A DNA stretch of 21,061 nt from Hypsibius dujardini (taxonomy: Eukaryota > Tardigrada > Eutardigrada > Parachela > Hypsibiidae), in NCBI GenBank assembly GCA_001579985.1, contig LRSR01004564.1, positions 1-21,061 of the forward strand, given 5' to 3'. A model generated the notes under the pieces. It had not been told where the DNA came from. It searched no databases and saw only the letters and a program-made list of their open reading frames with translations. Position numbers and translations under genes: made by a program. Shown one piece after another: positions 8,481 through 18,040 of the stretch. Within the stretch, counting starts at the first letter, position 1, and every line of letters begins with the position of its first letter.

Positions 8481-8933
8481 TAGTCTACTAAATTCTGGCC
8501 AAAAACTAAACTCGAAACACACGTGACGTCATCAGCAACCCTTACCGGTGGAAACTTTCAAAATTTTGAATGTCACTTGGCTTGATTTTGGAATTTCTGA
8601 GTAGCTACTGCAAGTAATAACGCTGTATTCACAACTGTTCTGTATCACGCATCCCATTCAAAAGTAATGAGACATAGAGCCCAAATTTGGGGACGGGGAT
8701 GAATTGTTTTTTATGGTTCACGGGGTCTCTAATTTTTGAATGCGAAGCGCCATACACAACGGGTTTGAGAACAGTGTTATAATTTGCAGAAGCTACTCAG
8801 AAAGTTTTAAATCAAGCTGATGAGCAAAACTTTCAGTTCAAAATTTTAAAAAGTTTCTTTAAAGAGAAAGAGTTCCTGATGACATCAAGTGTGTGTTTGG
8901 AGTTTTTGGCTATGGCCAAACGTTTGTAAACTA
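8481..8933. mobile_element. Large foldback MITE (~450 bp) with TA ends
   Basis: The left arm starts TAGTCTACTAAATTCTGGCC and the right arm, on the opposite strand, starts TAGTTTACAAACGTTTGGCC. Both continue through CCAAAAACT, AAACACAC and TGACGTCATCA/TGATGTCATCA, then TTCAAAATTTTGAA-like, GAGTAGCT and CATTCAAAA segments to a centre near 8705. The arms therefore pair almost completely over about 200 bases each. The TA at each extreme (8481-8482, 8932-8933) fits a Tc1/mariner-type target site. There is no coding capacity. It lies upstream of the BEN-like exon, probably in an intron. Confidence 0.85.
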
Positions 8934-9114
8934 CACACGTGGTTGACACCTCAGGCCGACCGAATTGAAGCCAACTTTATACCGGCGTCCAGCAAAATGG
9001 GTTTTAATTAGTTGACTTCGAAATATTTTGGCGATCTTCTCAATTAATTCATTGAGTTTTTGCCGAGAACATATGATGTGTCGACCTTTGACGTCCACGA
9101 AAGGGCGCGTACTC

Positions 9115-9627
9115 TTAAACTGAAATTATCAGTGGAATTTTCGGTAAGGGTGTCGACTGGGCGGGGAGAGTCTCGAGAAAGCACAACCGGGATGGAATGC
9201 CAAAAGTCGCACACAGTCCAAATGCGCGGCCGACGAAGATGAGGAAGCTCCGCGAAGACGTCGAATTTGCTTCGATGGGATGGCCGCACGCATAGTTCCC
9301 TATATGGAAAAAAACAACGACCACCTCGTTAAAGTGTTTCAGCAGAACAACGCAAGTATCCACGTGTCGAAAATCATGCAGGCATTTTTCCAGCAGGAAA
9401 GCTTTTTTCCTCCACCGTGACCCGCAAAAAAGTCGGACTTTTCGGTTATCAAGAATATCTAGAGACTGATTAAGATGCGGTTGACAGGCGTACAGATGAA
9501 AAATGTGCCCGAAATCGAACCGCGCGTGCGGAAGCTGTGGAATGAGATCGTCACACCGGAACTCAAAAACATGCACGAATTTGTACGATGGGATTCCCGG
9601 GCGACTGGAGGCGCGTGCATCCATCAT
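9115..9627 (-). other. 170-codon minus-strand frame, probably antisense shadow
   Basis: This is one of the longest uninterrupted frames in the window, with hydrophobic runs such as VVLLKHFNEVVVVFFHIG, but it lacks a domain, splice context or coherent composition. The plus strand of the same DNA reads more like protein, so I regard this frame as secondary. A real minus-strand gene cannot be excluded without expression data. Confidence 0.2.
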
Positions 9628-9630
9628 TAA
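9149..9630 (+). pseudogene. Coding-like island of unknown identity, frame interrupted
   Basis: A plus-strand frame open from about 9149 to 9411 reads RRRRICFDGMAARIVPYMEK followed by NNDHLVKVFQQNNASIHVSK and an acidic stretch ADEDEEA before it. A shifted frame continues SSTVTRKKVGLFGYQEYLE to a stop near 9472. A third frame from the ATG at 9474 reads NVPEIEPRVRKLWNEIVTPE and HEFVRWDSRA, ending near 9629. The block is clearly richer in G+C than the DNA on both sides. The simplest reading is one decayed exon or gene with two frameshifts. I do not recognise the family. The overlapping minus frame is an alternative. Confidence 0.35.
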
Positions 9631-10385
9631 TTACTCAATATTTTTTCCGGTCATCCCTATAGAACTCACTGTAATTCCCTGGTCAATATTAAAAGGATTT
9701 TTCAGGATTAGTTTTATTTTAATTTTTTGTGTCAAAATATGATTCTCGTAATACTGGTGTTAAATCAATGAATTAAGCAATGTGAATAACAGCTGAACGC
9801 ATTGACCGAAATTGGTTCAAACGCCGACCACTCCATGGTGCTGATCGCCGATAAAAATTTGGCTTTAATTGGGTCGGCTTGATGTTTCAGCCACGTGTGT
9901 ATACAGTATATATTGTCATAAAAAATTATACTCAAGGATGAATTAAAATAATTCTGACCCCACGGACGGAGAATTGAAGATTTTTTTGCCCAAAACAAAG
10001 CGGCCCATTCCCCTTAATGAAATTTGGACATCCAGAATGTGAAAAGGTTTAAATTTCTATTGCTCCCGTTCTTAAAATGCTGTGCGCTTTTGATGATCGA
10101 TTTCAATAGAATTTTACATTGGTAGATGTTAAACTATTCAAAACATCGTCGGCCGTTAAACAGTTTGAATTACCCAGTCTACAATGCAATCGAGCGTTAT
10201 TTTTAAATTAGCGTTTTTTTCGGAACTGCTGCCTGAATGTACCGGTATGGCATTCAGGTTCGGAAAAAAATTACTTGGCGTAGTTTTTAAATTAATCAAG
10301 AAATTTGTAAACGTTCGAATCTGATCAATTGATACTTTGCATTGTTTAATGACCTGCTTTTAGTCCAGCCGGAAAGTCTTGCTGA
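9631..10385. other. Non-coding AT-rich stretch with one hairpin
   Basis: No gene is seen. A hairpin lies at about 10211-10270: CCTGAATG near 10231-10238 pairs with CATTCAGG near 10251-10258, and T- and A-rich flanks with CGGAA/TTCGG extend the stem. Confidence 0.5.
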
Positions 10386-10532
10386 TCATGATCGGGACGA
10401 CTTCGCTGATTTTGATCCAATCAAAGTTGCGACTGCGTTCATCACATCTTCCTTCAATTTTTGAAGTCTCGCAGTTTCATCCGCCAACGCTTCTTTAGCC
10501 TTCCCTAATAACATTATGAGAACTTTGTCTTC
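10386..10532 (-). CDS. Possible terminal exon with coiled-coil segment
   Basis: After a good acceptor (TTTAACAG/GAAGAC at 10533-10534), the minus strand reads 48 residues to a TGA at 10388-10386. The segment KAKEALADETARLQKLKEDV is strongly helical with heptad-like Leu/Ala spacing, followed by MNAVATLIGSKSAKSSRS. It has the same orientation as the BEN-like pseudogene downstream. BEN proteins often carry coiled coils N-terminal to the domain, so it could be an upstream exon of that gene. That link is inference: the exon as read ends in a stop and no strong donor is visible before it. Confidence 0.35.
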   Translation of the reverse strand, partial: EDKVLIMLLGKAKEALADETARLQKLKEDVMNAVATLIGSKSAKSSRS

Positions 10533-10792
10533 CTGTTAAACGCGGCGTTCATTGGGAGTTGTAACATTTTTACTAGTGAACGTACAAAATTTGCTCCGCG
10601 CAAAAAAAATCTATGACCGGTGTAAAGAGAGATATAAACATTTGAAAATGTCCTGCAGAACAACAAAGCTCTTGCAACTATTAAAAACTTTCAAATCGAC
10701 ATCGTTAAATAAGTTTTTAGTTTTTATTCATTGATTATAGATAAAAAAAATCTTTTTTTTAATTTTCAGAGTGGAACGAACTTCCAACAATG

Positions 10793-10829
10793 GGTGCAGT
10801 GCACGCACTGCGCACGTGCGATGTGCAGC
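10793..10829. promoter_or_regulatory. GC-rich palindromic cluster with CACGTG
   Basis: The segment GTGCAGTGCACGCACTGC holds a 7-bp inverted repeat, followed at once by GCGCACGTGCG, which includes an E-box core CACGTG, in otherwise AT-rich DNA. No adjacent gene start is identified, so a regulatory role is a guess. Confidence 0.2.
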
Positions 10830-11214
10830 CGTTATTTTGTCAGAATATTTTCTTTTTCGTTAATTTTTTGTTTCATTTGGTTTTCATTGCGCCTATGAAT
10901 ACATTTTCATGATGATTTTTAGAGATCAAACAACTTAATGGTGCTCAGTGACTCATGTCCACACCTGTACAGGACGTCTTTTCTGATTTCCAAATCTCAT
11001 AAATCCAACACGTGCTCCGCTCAGTTTCGCATGTGTGATATATTTATTGTCTCACTTGGATGCAGAGATGGGTCGCAAACTAGATATGAAACTGAGAGAG
11101 TCTGTTTTGACATTGGTCAGTTTGAAATATTATCCAAAAAAATTGTGAAAGCATTGTAGGTCAAGAATATCGTTGTTTCTAAAAAAATAGTACCAAGTCT
11201 CATAAAAAAATAAC

Positions 11215-12080
11215 AACAAGGAAGCCGGAAGTGATACGGCACAGTCATTAGTGAAACCCCGTGGCTCCCCGAAACTCCGAACTCCTGGTCTGGTGGGTGC
11301 CATTGAAAGGATCTCTCAGAACCGAATCCGGTGACCCGTTCTGAGTTATCCTTGAAGTAGGGTGTGTCGGTTACAACTATTGCTAACTTCATTAGTTAGG
11401 ATTTGGAGGGAAAGGTGCCGAAAAAGTGTCGTGTTCATGCCCTATCAAACAAGTTGACAAAACAACGGATGGACCGAGGCCCGATATTCCTACGTTATAA
11501 CAACGGCCGTAAGTTGAAGAATATTGTCACCATTGATGAGGCCTGGGTGTATCTTACTGACACTAACGGAATCCGGAAGATTTACTACGAGTTTCGGAGA
11601 GAACGGAGTCCGGAAAGTTGGACCAAATTCTGGAAAAAATCTCACCCCAAGGGCGTCATGTTTGTGGCCGACATTTACTCCCATGGAAAAACCGCAATCC
11701 GCTTCGTAAACCTGGTGCAAAAATCAACAGTGAGTACTACATCCAACTTGTTTTGAAGCCATTTTTCAAGAACGACATTCGGAAACTATTTCCGGGAGAG
11801 CTTGTCAAAAAGGTCGTTTTCCACCATGACAGTACTCTAACGCATTCTTCCGGAATCACACAATCATGGCTTCGAATTTTCGGAATCAAGTTCATTTCGA
11901 AAGAGCACTGGATGGGCAATAGTCCTGACCTGGCCCCATGAATTTGTATGTGAATGGTTTGTTTTAGTGGAAATTGTTTGCCAACGCTGCTCTTACAGTA
12001 GGAGTTCTAAAACGAGCTATGTGAAAAGTGTGGTCGAATTCAGACCAGAGTAAAATTAATAGCGTTTGCAATCTTAACCT
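11215..12080 (+). pseudogene. Tc1/mariner-family (D,D37-type) transposase pseudogene
   Basis: Fragments in order are KPRGSPKLRTPGLVGAIE and VSVTTIANFIS (helix-turn-helix DNA-binding region), DLEGKVPKKCRVHALSNK, KNIVTIDEAWVYLTD (first catalytic Asp), SWTKFWKKSHPKGVMF, KINSEYYIQLVLKPFF, KVVFHHDSTLTHSS (second catalytic Asp), then GNSPDLAP/MNLYVNGLF. Thirty-seven residues separate the second Asp from the third catalytic position, as in D,D37D (maT-like) elements, but that position is Asn here. Visible damage includes TAG before DLEG, frameshifts near 11295, 11709 and 11939, and stops at about 11967 and 12022 within C-terminal homology (VLKRAM, KVWSNSDQ). The element's ends were not identified. 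It is a long-dead copy. Confidence 0.85.
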
Positions 12081-12084
12081 CTGT

Positions 12085-12700
12085 ATATTAATTTCGATCA
12101 CGTTTATTTTGTTTCGATCAAGTGCCAAATAACGAGCGCCTGAAGACGGCATGTGTTAGTATTTGGAGAATGGCTGTCCTTTTAGTTTTCTTTGGTTTTG
12201 ATCTTCCAATGTTATTGAAACTTGAATTCCTTATACTTTCTGGATGCAGAATTCAAAATGGAGTTTGATTATGTACAGGCTCAATGGATGTTACATGTTC
12301 TTACTGTTGTTTTCCTTGCATTTCGTCCGGCCATTGGAGCTGCTTGTTTTCCAAGTAAATTAATGATTGGCTCTGCGTAGTTTTGTTTGCGCCTGCTTTT
12401 GCTCGGACTTTTGCCGTTTCGAGGTTTAGGGTGTATTTAAAATTATAGGGAAAATAAGAAAATCATACAAGGTTTAACAAAAATTAATATGATTCAAAAC
12501 CAAGTTAAGACAACAGCAGAATTCTCGATTGAATGCATCAGGCAAATCTTTGGAGAGCTATTCAATGAATCAATCGAGTAGGACTATATGCACCTTTGGC
12601 AACTCCAGAGTTTATCAAATTTTCAGAAAAAACGAGATCTAGGAAGTACATTTGGCAGCATATATTTATACATACAACTACACTTCCTATTGCACCTCTC
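12085..12700. other. Non-coding stretch
   Basis: No gene or repeat is recognised. It may include the 3' end of the mariner element, but I could not find its terminal inverted repeat. Confidence 0.45.
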
Positions 12701-12749
12701 GCTATTCCTCCGAATTATATAATATCATTGTGGCTCTTATGCGAAAACA

Positions 12750-13395
12750 AAAAAAGTGAATTCGCGGCGTATTGCAAACGGTTTCCACTATGGAAAGTCT
12801 AGCGGATGCAGGCTCATTTTCTACCATAGCTTCCTCTCGTTTGCGCTTATATCGGTTGAGCCTTTTGCAGGTTACAACCCCGCTTGTACCCTCATCGATG
12901 GTCGATTTTTCAGGCTTAAAAAACGAATTGATGTGCCACAACATAATTTCAAATGGGCGCTAGAAATGAGAAATAGTGTGAACAAGATAACAAGGCAAAC
13001 TGCTTCTGGGACTGGGTCCTCCACAACTGTTTTTCGAGAGAATCTTCGTAGCATTTCCAATCGTTTCCCTCCTACTGCGCGCAATCAATAATCTGAAATA
13101 ATAATATTTCATTTCATGATCACGGCTGAATCGCCCAATCTGTAAAGCAAGATGCAATGGAAATAGCCTAAAGCTCCTCCCCAGTGCCTGAAAATGCATC
13201 TGTTTGAAATCTGATATGATATGAACTAATCAAGTGGAAGAGTATTTTGGTCATCCGCTATAATAAAATTAAAAAATGTTTTCTTTATGAGTGAAAAGCC
13301 GAGCTTCAGTGCCATGATGCCTCCTCGTTGTCGAAGGATTTCGCAGATGCCCTTAGCTTTGACGAAAGCTGTTGCCCAAACAGATGCGGCCATGC
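12750..13395 (-). other. Possible decayed multi-exon gene
   Basis: Three blocks on the minus strand follow plausible acceptors. The first is 13395-~13275 after TATCATTCAAG, reading MAASVWATAFVKAKGICEIL and RQRGGIMALKLGFSLIKK. The second is ~13091-12962 after TATTATTTCAG, open in several frames; one reads NDWKCYEDSLEKQLWRTQSQ after an in-frame TAG. The third is ~12920-12760, reading PEKSTIDEGTSGVVTCKRLN and RYKRKREEAMVENEPASARL. The order and strand agree, but phases were not resolved and there is no recognised domain. It could be a pseudogene or coincidental open frames. Confidence 0.25.
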
Positions 13396-13453
13396 CTTGA
13401 ATGATACAAAATAAAATACAATCATCCAAGGCATAAAAACAGCATGCGTTTGT

Positions 13454-13573
13454 GTTTTTCTGTCTGCTGTCTGTCTGTTTGTTTTTCTGTCAGTCCGTCT
13501 GTCTGTCTGTCTGTCTTTTTGTTTCTCTGTCCGTCTGTTAATCCATCTGCTTATCTGCCTCTGTGCCTGTCCT
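13454..13573 (+). repeat. CTGT-rich simple-sequence tract
   Basis: An imperfect CTGT/CTGC/CTTT tract of about 120 bases ends just before a CCTTAG dinucleotide acceptor on the plus strand. Similar tracts occur in the hAT intron at 5525-5640 and in the receptor intron at 20051-20165. Confidence 0.8.
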
Positions 13574-13576
13574 TAG

Positions 13577-13776
13577 CGGTCGTAATTTTGGCAGAACTGA
13601 GCGCTTTAATCGCCACAATGGTAAACAACTTGAAGGGGAAAAAGCTAATGGAAAGATCACTTGTACTGCAGCTAAAGTTCGGAGTTGAGCGAAACGAAAG
13701 AAATGTGAATTGTGTCCTGAAAACCGCTTTTGAAAGTTATTTGACGAGGGACGAATTTCGTCAGTTTTTAGATTAG
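13577..13776 (+). CDS. Possible 3'-terminal exon, unknown protein
   Basis: Directly after the pyrimidine tract and CCTTAG acceptor, a frame reads VVILAELSALIATMVNNLKG, then KKLMERSLVLQLKFGVERNE and VNCVLKTAFESYLTRDEFRQ, ending FLD before TAG. The composition is helical and coding-like, the tract would serve as a long polypyrimidine region, and the frame ends cleanly. No family is recognised and the upstream exons are not found, so this is tentative. A minus-strand frame over the same bases is less convincing. Confidence 0.3.
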
Positions 13777-13825
13777 CCGCAACCAAATCGGGTGTTGAAT
13801 GTGAATGGAAGGGTGTAAATTTAAG

Positions 13826-14178
13826 GATGTCAGGTATCGGGTGGTACCCAACAGATACGCAATACTTACTAATAGTATAGTATATCTACCTAGTTAAGTC
13901 ATTCCTATCTACCTTCACATTCTATAATGTACTTACTCAGCCATTATCCCTTACATGATTCCGCCATGTCGGCAGGAACTAATACGTTAGATCAGGAACT
14001 ATTCTTTATTCCTGACTATATAATTGTGTATTCTACAGTAATCTACAGGAGAGTTCCTTCCTTTCCCCTCTAACCTCCTCTACCAGTAAAGTCTACCTAC
14101 AATTCTTCTCATATTACTCAGTCTAATAGCTTGTATGTTCAGGTTCTTCCGTCCTAGTAGGGACGGAGGCCTAACACA
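13826..14178. mobile_element. Possible solo LTR-like segment
   Basis: The segment begins TGTCAGGTATCGGG and ends near GGAGGCCTAACACA, giving TG...CA ends. It has a TATATAA-like box near 14017 and a distinct C/T-rich composition compared with its neighbours. I found no convincing 5-bp target duplication and no internal retrotransposon coding sequence, so this is a weak call. Confidence 0.2.
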
Positions 14179-14230
14179 GGCTTTGCACAACAAAATATAT
14201 TTCTGGTGTCTTTTTATGCTCGCGAGATGG

Positions 14231-14431
14231 ACGGAGTTATGTGAATCTGCATGGAGCTACGCCGAACTACGTGGAGATGCATGGAGCTACGTGGAGTTAT
14301 GTGGAGCAACATGGAGCTGCGTAGAGCACAACGAAGCTACGTAAAGTTACGTTGAACTACGTGGTGCTAAACAGAGCTAGTGAAGGCACGTGGAACTAAA
14401 TGGGGTACATGGAGTAAGTTGAATTACACGG
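14231..14431 (+). repeat. Minisatellite with ~10-bp unit
   Basis: About twenty imperfect copies of a unit near GGAGCTACGT run head to tail (GGAGTTATGT, GGAGCTACGT, GGAGCAACAT, AGAGCTAGTG and so on). Some units are 9 or 11 bases long. Part of it is translatable on the plus strand, but that frame is a by-product of the repeat and I do not call a gene. Confidence 0.85.
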
Positions 14432-16394
14432 TGCGATTTCGATTTTGATTTTTTGTGATGTTTTCGGATTTTCTTATTTTTTGTAATTTGTTTGAGAATC
14501 TTACCAACAGCCCTCGTAATAAGCGTTCCTTCTTCCGCTGCAGACTGCTCAACAGACGGGTCACGCGACCTCCCTACGGATAACTCCTGACTGGTCCGGC
14601 CTGGATACTGATTGTTTTGATTGTTAAAACAGGACTTGAATGTTCCATGACTTCCAGCCTACATACGATGCGACTGACCTGACTGGAAAGCAGGCTGGAC
14701 ACAACCTGGGTTCCTATGCGAATTTAGCATGGGTCGGCCTTATGCCAAGCTGGTTTCCACCCCGTTGTTTTCAGCGATTCGGCCAATTAAAAATTCCATT
14801 GCCCTATGGGCGTGTCTTTTGTAGACCAATGGAAATAATAAATTATTTTGCGGGAATTCGCCCAGACCACATTCAAATTGAAAGCAAAAGAACTAAACCA
14901 ACAGTGCCAAAGTATTAGATCGAGATTCGAGCTAAAAGCGGTAGGGTGGCAAAGTTTGGGAAATAACCAAAGAGATATGAGATCCATTTCTGTTGTAGAC
15001 TTGCAGAGCGATTTCCAAATAAAAACAAAGAAAGCAGGTTTCTTTACAAACATTGAATCCGAAACCTCTGCTGAAAATAAATTATTAGCAATCTAAAGCT
15101 TAAAATTTGAAATGGGAACTTTACGTACCGAGCAGGCTAAGGCGATACGATGTAAGCAGTTGGATTCAGCCATCTTCCACATTTCAACAACAAAACAATA
15201 ACACAACTCCTCTGATGTCTCATAATACTGCTGCGCACATGATTCTATAACAGACTAATTAATTGTAATTTACGCAAAATGAAATGATATTTATAAATGT
15301 TTAAACAGCAGATTAGTATTTTCAACGCCAGGCCAAGCAAGACAAATCTGAACTGAATTCCTAGTCTCAAACCAAGCCACGCAGTGTGCACACGGAACTA
15401 ATTTCCCGCTTCAGTTGGAAACTGTCAAGAGAGGTGTCTTGCAAGGGGCGGAAAATTTCAAAAATATAGCCTGTATTCTAGGCTACATTGCGACGGAAAG
15501 ACAGGCTGGGCGCATCCAGCATAGAAACAGGCGGATTCGAGTTCTTTTACAGGCTTATTATAGTGTTAAGCCTGGAACCAAGTCTGAGAGTTATCCGTAA
15601 GGCTTGACCCTCCACTACTACACTAGCAGTTGTTCCGACACTCAAACAAACTCTGACGACCCATCTCTCTCTCTCTCTCTCACTCTTCTTTCCCCATCAA
15701 GTGGGGATTATGGCATCATGATCCAGATATGAAAAATAAATAAACCAAATAGAAGAAGATAAACTATACCAATGAAAAGCGGTAGGGATATGTTTAGATA
15801 TTGAAAAAAACGTACGAAAAATAAAATAGAACGCGAGAGAAAGAAATAAAAAAAATGAGCAAGAAATGAAAGACAGATAAGGGGAGAAATATATTAAGAT
15901 CAAACATTAAGGAGAGAGGGTACCTTAACTATAATGTTAAACAACCTTCCCCGCCCGCTTATTCATCGAGAGCGATTAAGAGGGTGAAGCAACAATTCGC
16001 TTGACGTGGATATTGGGCTATATCGTTTTATCATCACCTTTTTCGTCCGCCATTATGATACGGCAATTTCTCTTTGTTTCGTGTGATTTTGTTCGTTATA
16101 CGATCCCAGCTGAAACTTGGGTGTTGCTGTTATTGGTGGACGGACGAAACGGTTGTCACGCCTGATTTTCCGGAAAAGTGCGGCATGCCTCATCCGCGGA
16201 TTACACACCATTTTCGGCGTTAAAAGTTCGCTCCAGGAGGCCTACTATTCGACACAACAACCCCCTCTGCGTGATAGAGACGTATAGCAAAATAGTTGAT
16301 CTGACTAGGCGGAAATGTAGTTGGTTGATTTGTCTCTCAGTGAGACGACACGCGACACACGATCGAACTGGCGCCTTGGGTCGCCGCCTGACTC
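14432..16394. other. Non-coding stretch with minor simple repeats
   Basis: No gene is supported. It includes an (CT)9 run at 15664-15681, TTCCATTG...CAATGGAA arms near 14792-14833, and short open frames (14640-14918, 14848-15096, 15415-15600 plus) without motifs. A stretch around 16000-16390 is somewhat richer in CG dinucleotides and could be a promoter region, but no gene start is identified. Confidence 0.45.
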
Positions 16395-16432
16395 GGTGTC
16401 CGTGTCTGTGTATGTGTGTATGTGTGTGTGTT
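16395..16432 (+). repeat. GT-rich microsatellite
   Basis: An imperfect GT tract (GTGTCCGTGTCTGTG...TGTGTGTGTG). A second short GT run lies at 16631-16643. Confidence 0.85.
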
Positions 16433-16747
16433 ATGACTACCTAGTGATGTTTTTGCGGGCTTGTTGTGGCGCCACCGACCGCGATGGCTCAGTTCAAACA
16501 TAACTAATACAACCTCACGTATACACCGACACAAAGAACGGTAGTCTGTTTAGCCGGAAAAAAATTCGTTCGAGGTTGAGTTGATGTGAGTCAGCGTGGT
16601 GACGAATTTATTTTCCAGCAATTTATGTACGTGTGTGTGTGTGCGTGATGTGGCTCTATGAGTTGATCATCGTAAAATGTTAAGACACATAAATCTTCGA
16701 TACAGCCGGATCAGACTTACTTTTAACATTAAGCCCTCCACTTGGGT

Positions 16748-16772
16748 TAAGAACCTTTCTACAAGGTTCTTA
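16748..16772. repeat. Perfect 10-bp hairpin
   Basis: TAAGAACCTT at 16748-16757 pairs with AAGGTTCTTA at 16763-16772 across a 5-base loop TCTAC. There is no following T run or gene to give it a role. Confidence 0.8.
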
Positions 16773-16802
16773 GCGAGCGGTTATAGTTTTAACTTGGGAC
16801 AC

Positions 16803-17070
16803 TATTTGACTGCCGAATTCAGAATCAGTTCAAACGTTTTTCTTATTTAGACCCACTTCAATTATGAATACAAACATTCGTTTCGCTGCTGAAGTCGGAG
16901 AAAGTTTTTTGTGATATCTGAAAATTGGAAAAACACAGGAAGATTTCAAAAAGACTTGCCCGCCTTTTTCGGTGCAATAATTGCACGCAATTGCACTAAT
17001 TTTTTCATCATTACAGTAAGTCTAAAGAATAAAAATATTTCGAAGTGATTCTGAATTCGGCAATTGAATA
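16803..17070. mobile_element. TA-flanked MITE, 264 bp
   Basis: The terminal inverted repeats TTTGACTGCCGAATTCAGAA and, on the opposite strand, TTCAATTGCCGAATTCAGAA continue into ATCAGTTC/ATCACTTC and a T-rich TTTAGAC block, giving arms of about 50 bases. TA dinucleotides flank at 16803-16804 and 17069-17070. This is the target site of Tc1/mariner-type elements. There is no coding capacity. Confidence 0.85.
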
Positions 17071-17740
17071 ATGCTCCAAATAAGCCGGTTCGAGCAACAC
17101 AAGACAGAGCAAACTTTATCGCGTTTCAATTAGGCTTATCTGCAATTAAATTTATTCCGTTCGCTCGTATCGGATTTCACAGCTTTCGGCTAATCAAAAA
17201 ATACCATCAACACATCAACTTTTCTCGCGGTATTTCTCAAAGAGACCAACGAACTACCCGAGAAGCTATAACCTATAACCGTACACAACATGATGAATCC
17301 CACCTGCGGCGCAGAAAAGCTACGAAAAGCTTTTGATGAAAATGCGTAGAAGAAATGGCGTAGAAAAACAGCGTAACAAATTATAGTTATCGGTCTGTCT
17401 TTCGGTTCGCGTTTTCGGAGTTGGGGTACGCGACGAAGATGCGCCATTTATTGGTCTTAGGAATAAAGGAAATGTAAAAGCACACACACGCTGACAGACT
17501 GATGGCTTGCGTGTGGCACACCCTGATTTAACAGTGTGCCACTCAAGAGTGGTGGAGGACGATTTTTGATGGATTATATATGGTATGATACCGCCCTCCC
17601 AAAACACACCATCCTAAATTCAGTTGCAATTATATTTAGTATCTTTAAATACTATTCCATATTGTTGATAGAAGTAGTTTGTAAACCTTTTTAATCCTTG
17701 AAGTTAAAAAGTAACCAAACGGAGTACCATTTAAAACACC
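17071..17740. other. Non-coding stretch downstream of the receptor gene
   Basis: Short overlapping frames on both strands show no motifs. A hairpin of 9 bp (GTGGCACAC at 17513-17521 with GTGTGCCAC at 17534-17542) is followed by CCACTC-AA-GAGTGG. Confidence 0.5.
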
Positions 17741-17743
17741 AAT

Positions 17744-17749
17744 TTTATT
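17744..17749 (-). terminator. Candidate polyadenylation signal of the receptor gene
   Basis: TTTATT reads AATAAA on the minus strand about 290 bases downstream of the receptor stop codon. This gives a plausible 3' UTR length. Confidence 0.45.
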
Positions 17750-18040
17750 GGGACTTGACATTTTTTCCAGAGTAGCTTTCAAAAGTTTGGAAATATCAGT
17801 TTAGTTCAGTCGCCGTTGATGTGGCCGTGGAATCTTCGTTTTTTAAGCGTGGCCCTTAAACACCAAATACTTTTTTTCAGGATAAAGCTAAAAGAAATAT
17901 TTTTATCGCGGTGAGGAAACTAACGGCTTGAAAGAAAACATGAATATAATTTTAATTTCTCGTGTGCAAAAGTGTCAAGCACCGCAATGGTATTTAGTTT
18001 AATATGAGTCGGAAAATTGATGGGAAATTCGCAGAGGGAA

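Noticed and set aside
11490-11919. Minus-strand frames over the mariner region
   Set aside because: They are antisense to clear transposase homology.
14787-15096. Opposing 82-92 codon frames
   Set aside because: Both strands are open by chance, with no domain, splice signal or compositional support.
16178-16534. Overlapping frames on both strands around the GT microsatellite
   Set aside because: They are repeat-driven open frames with no motif and several alternatives over the same bases.
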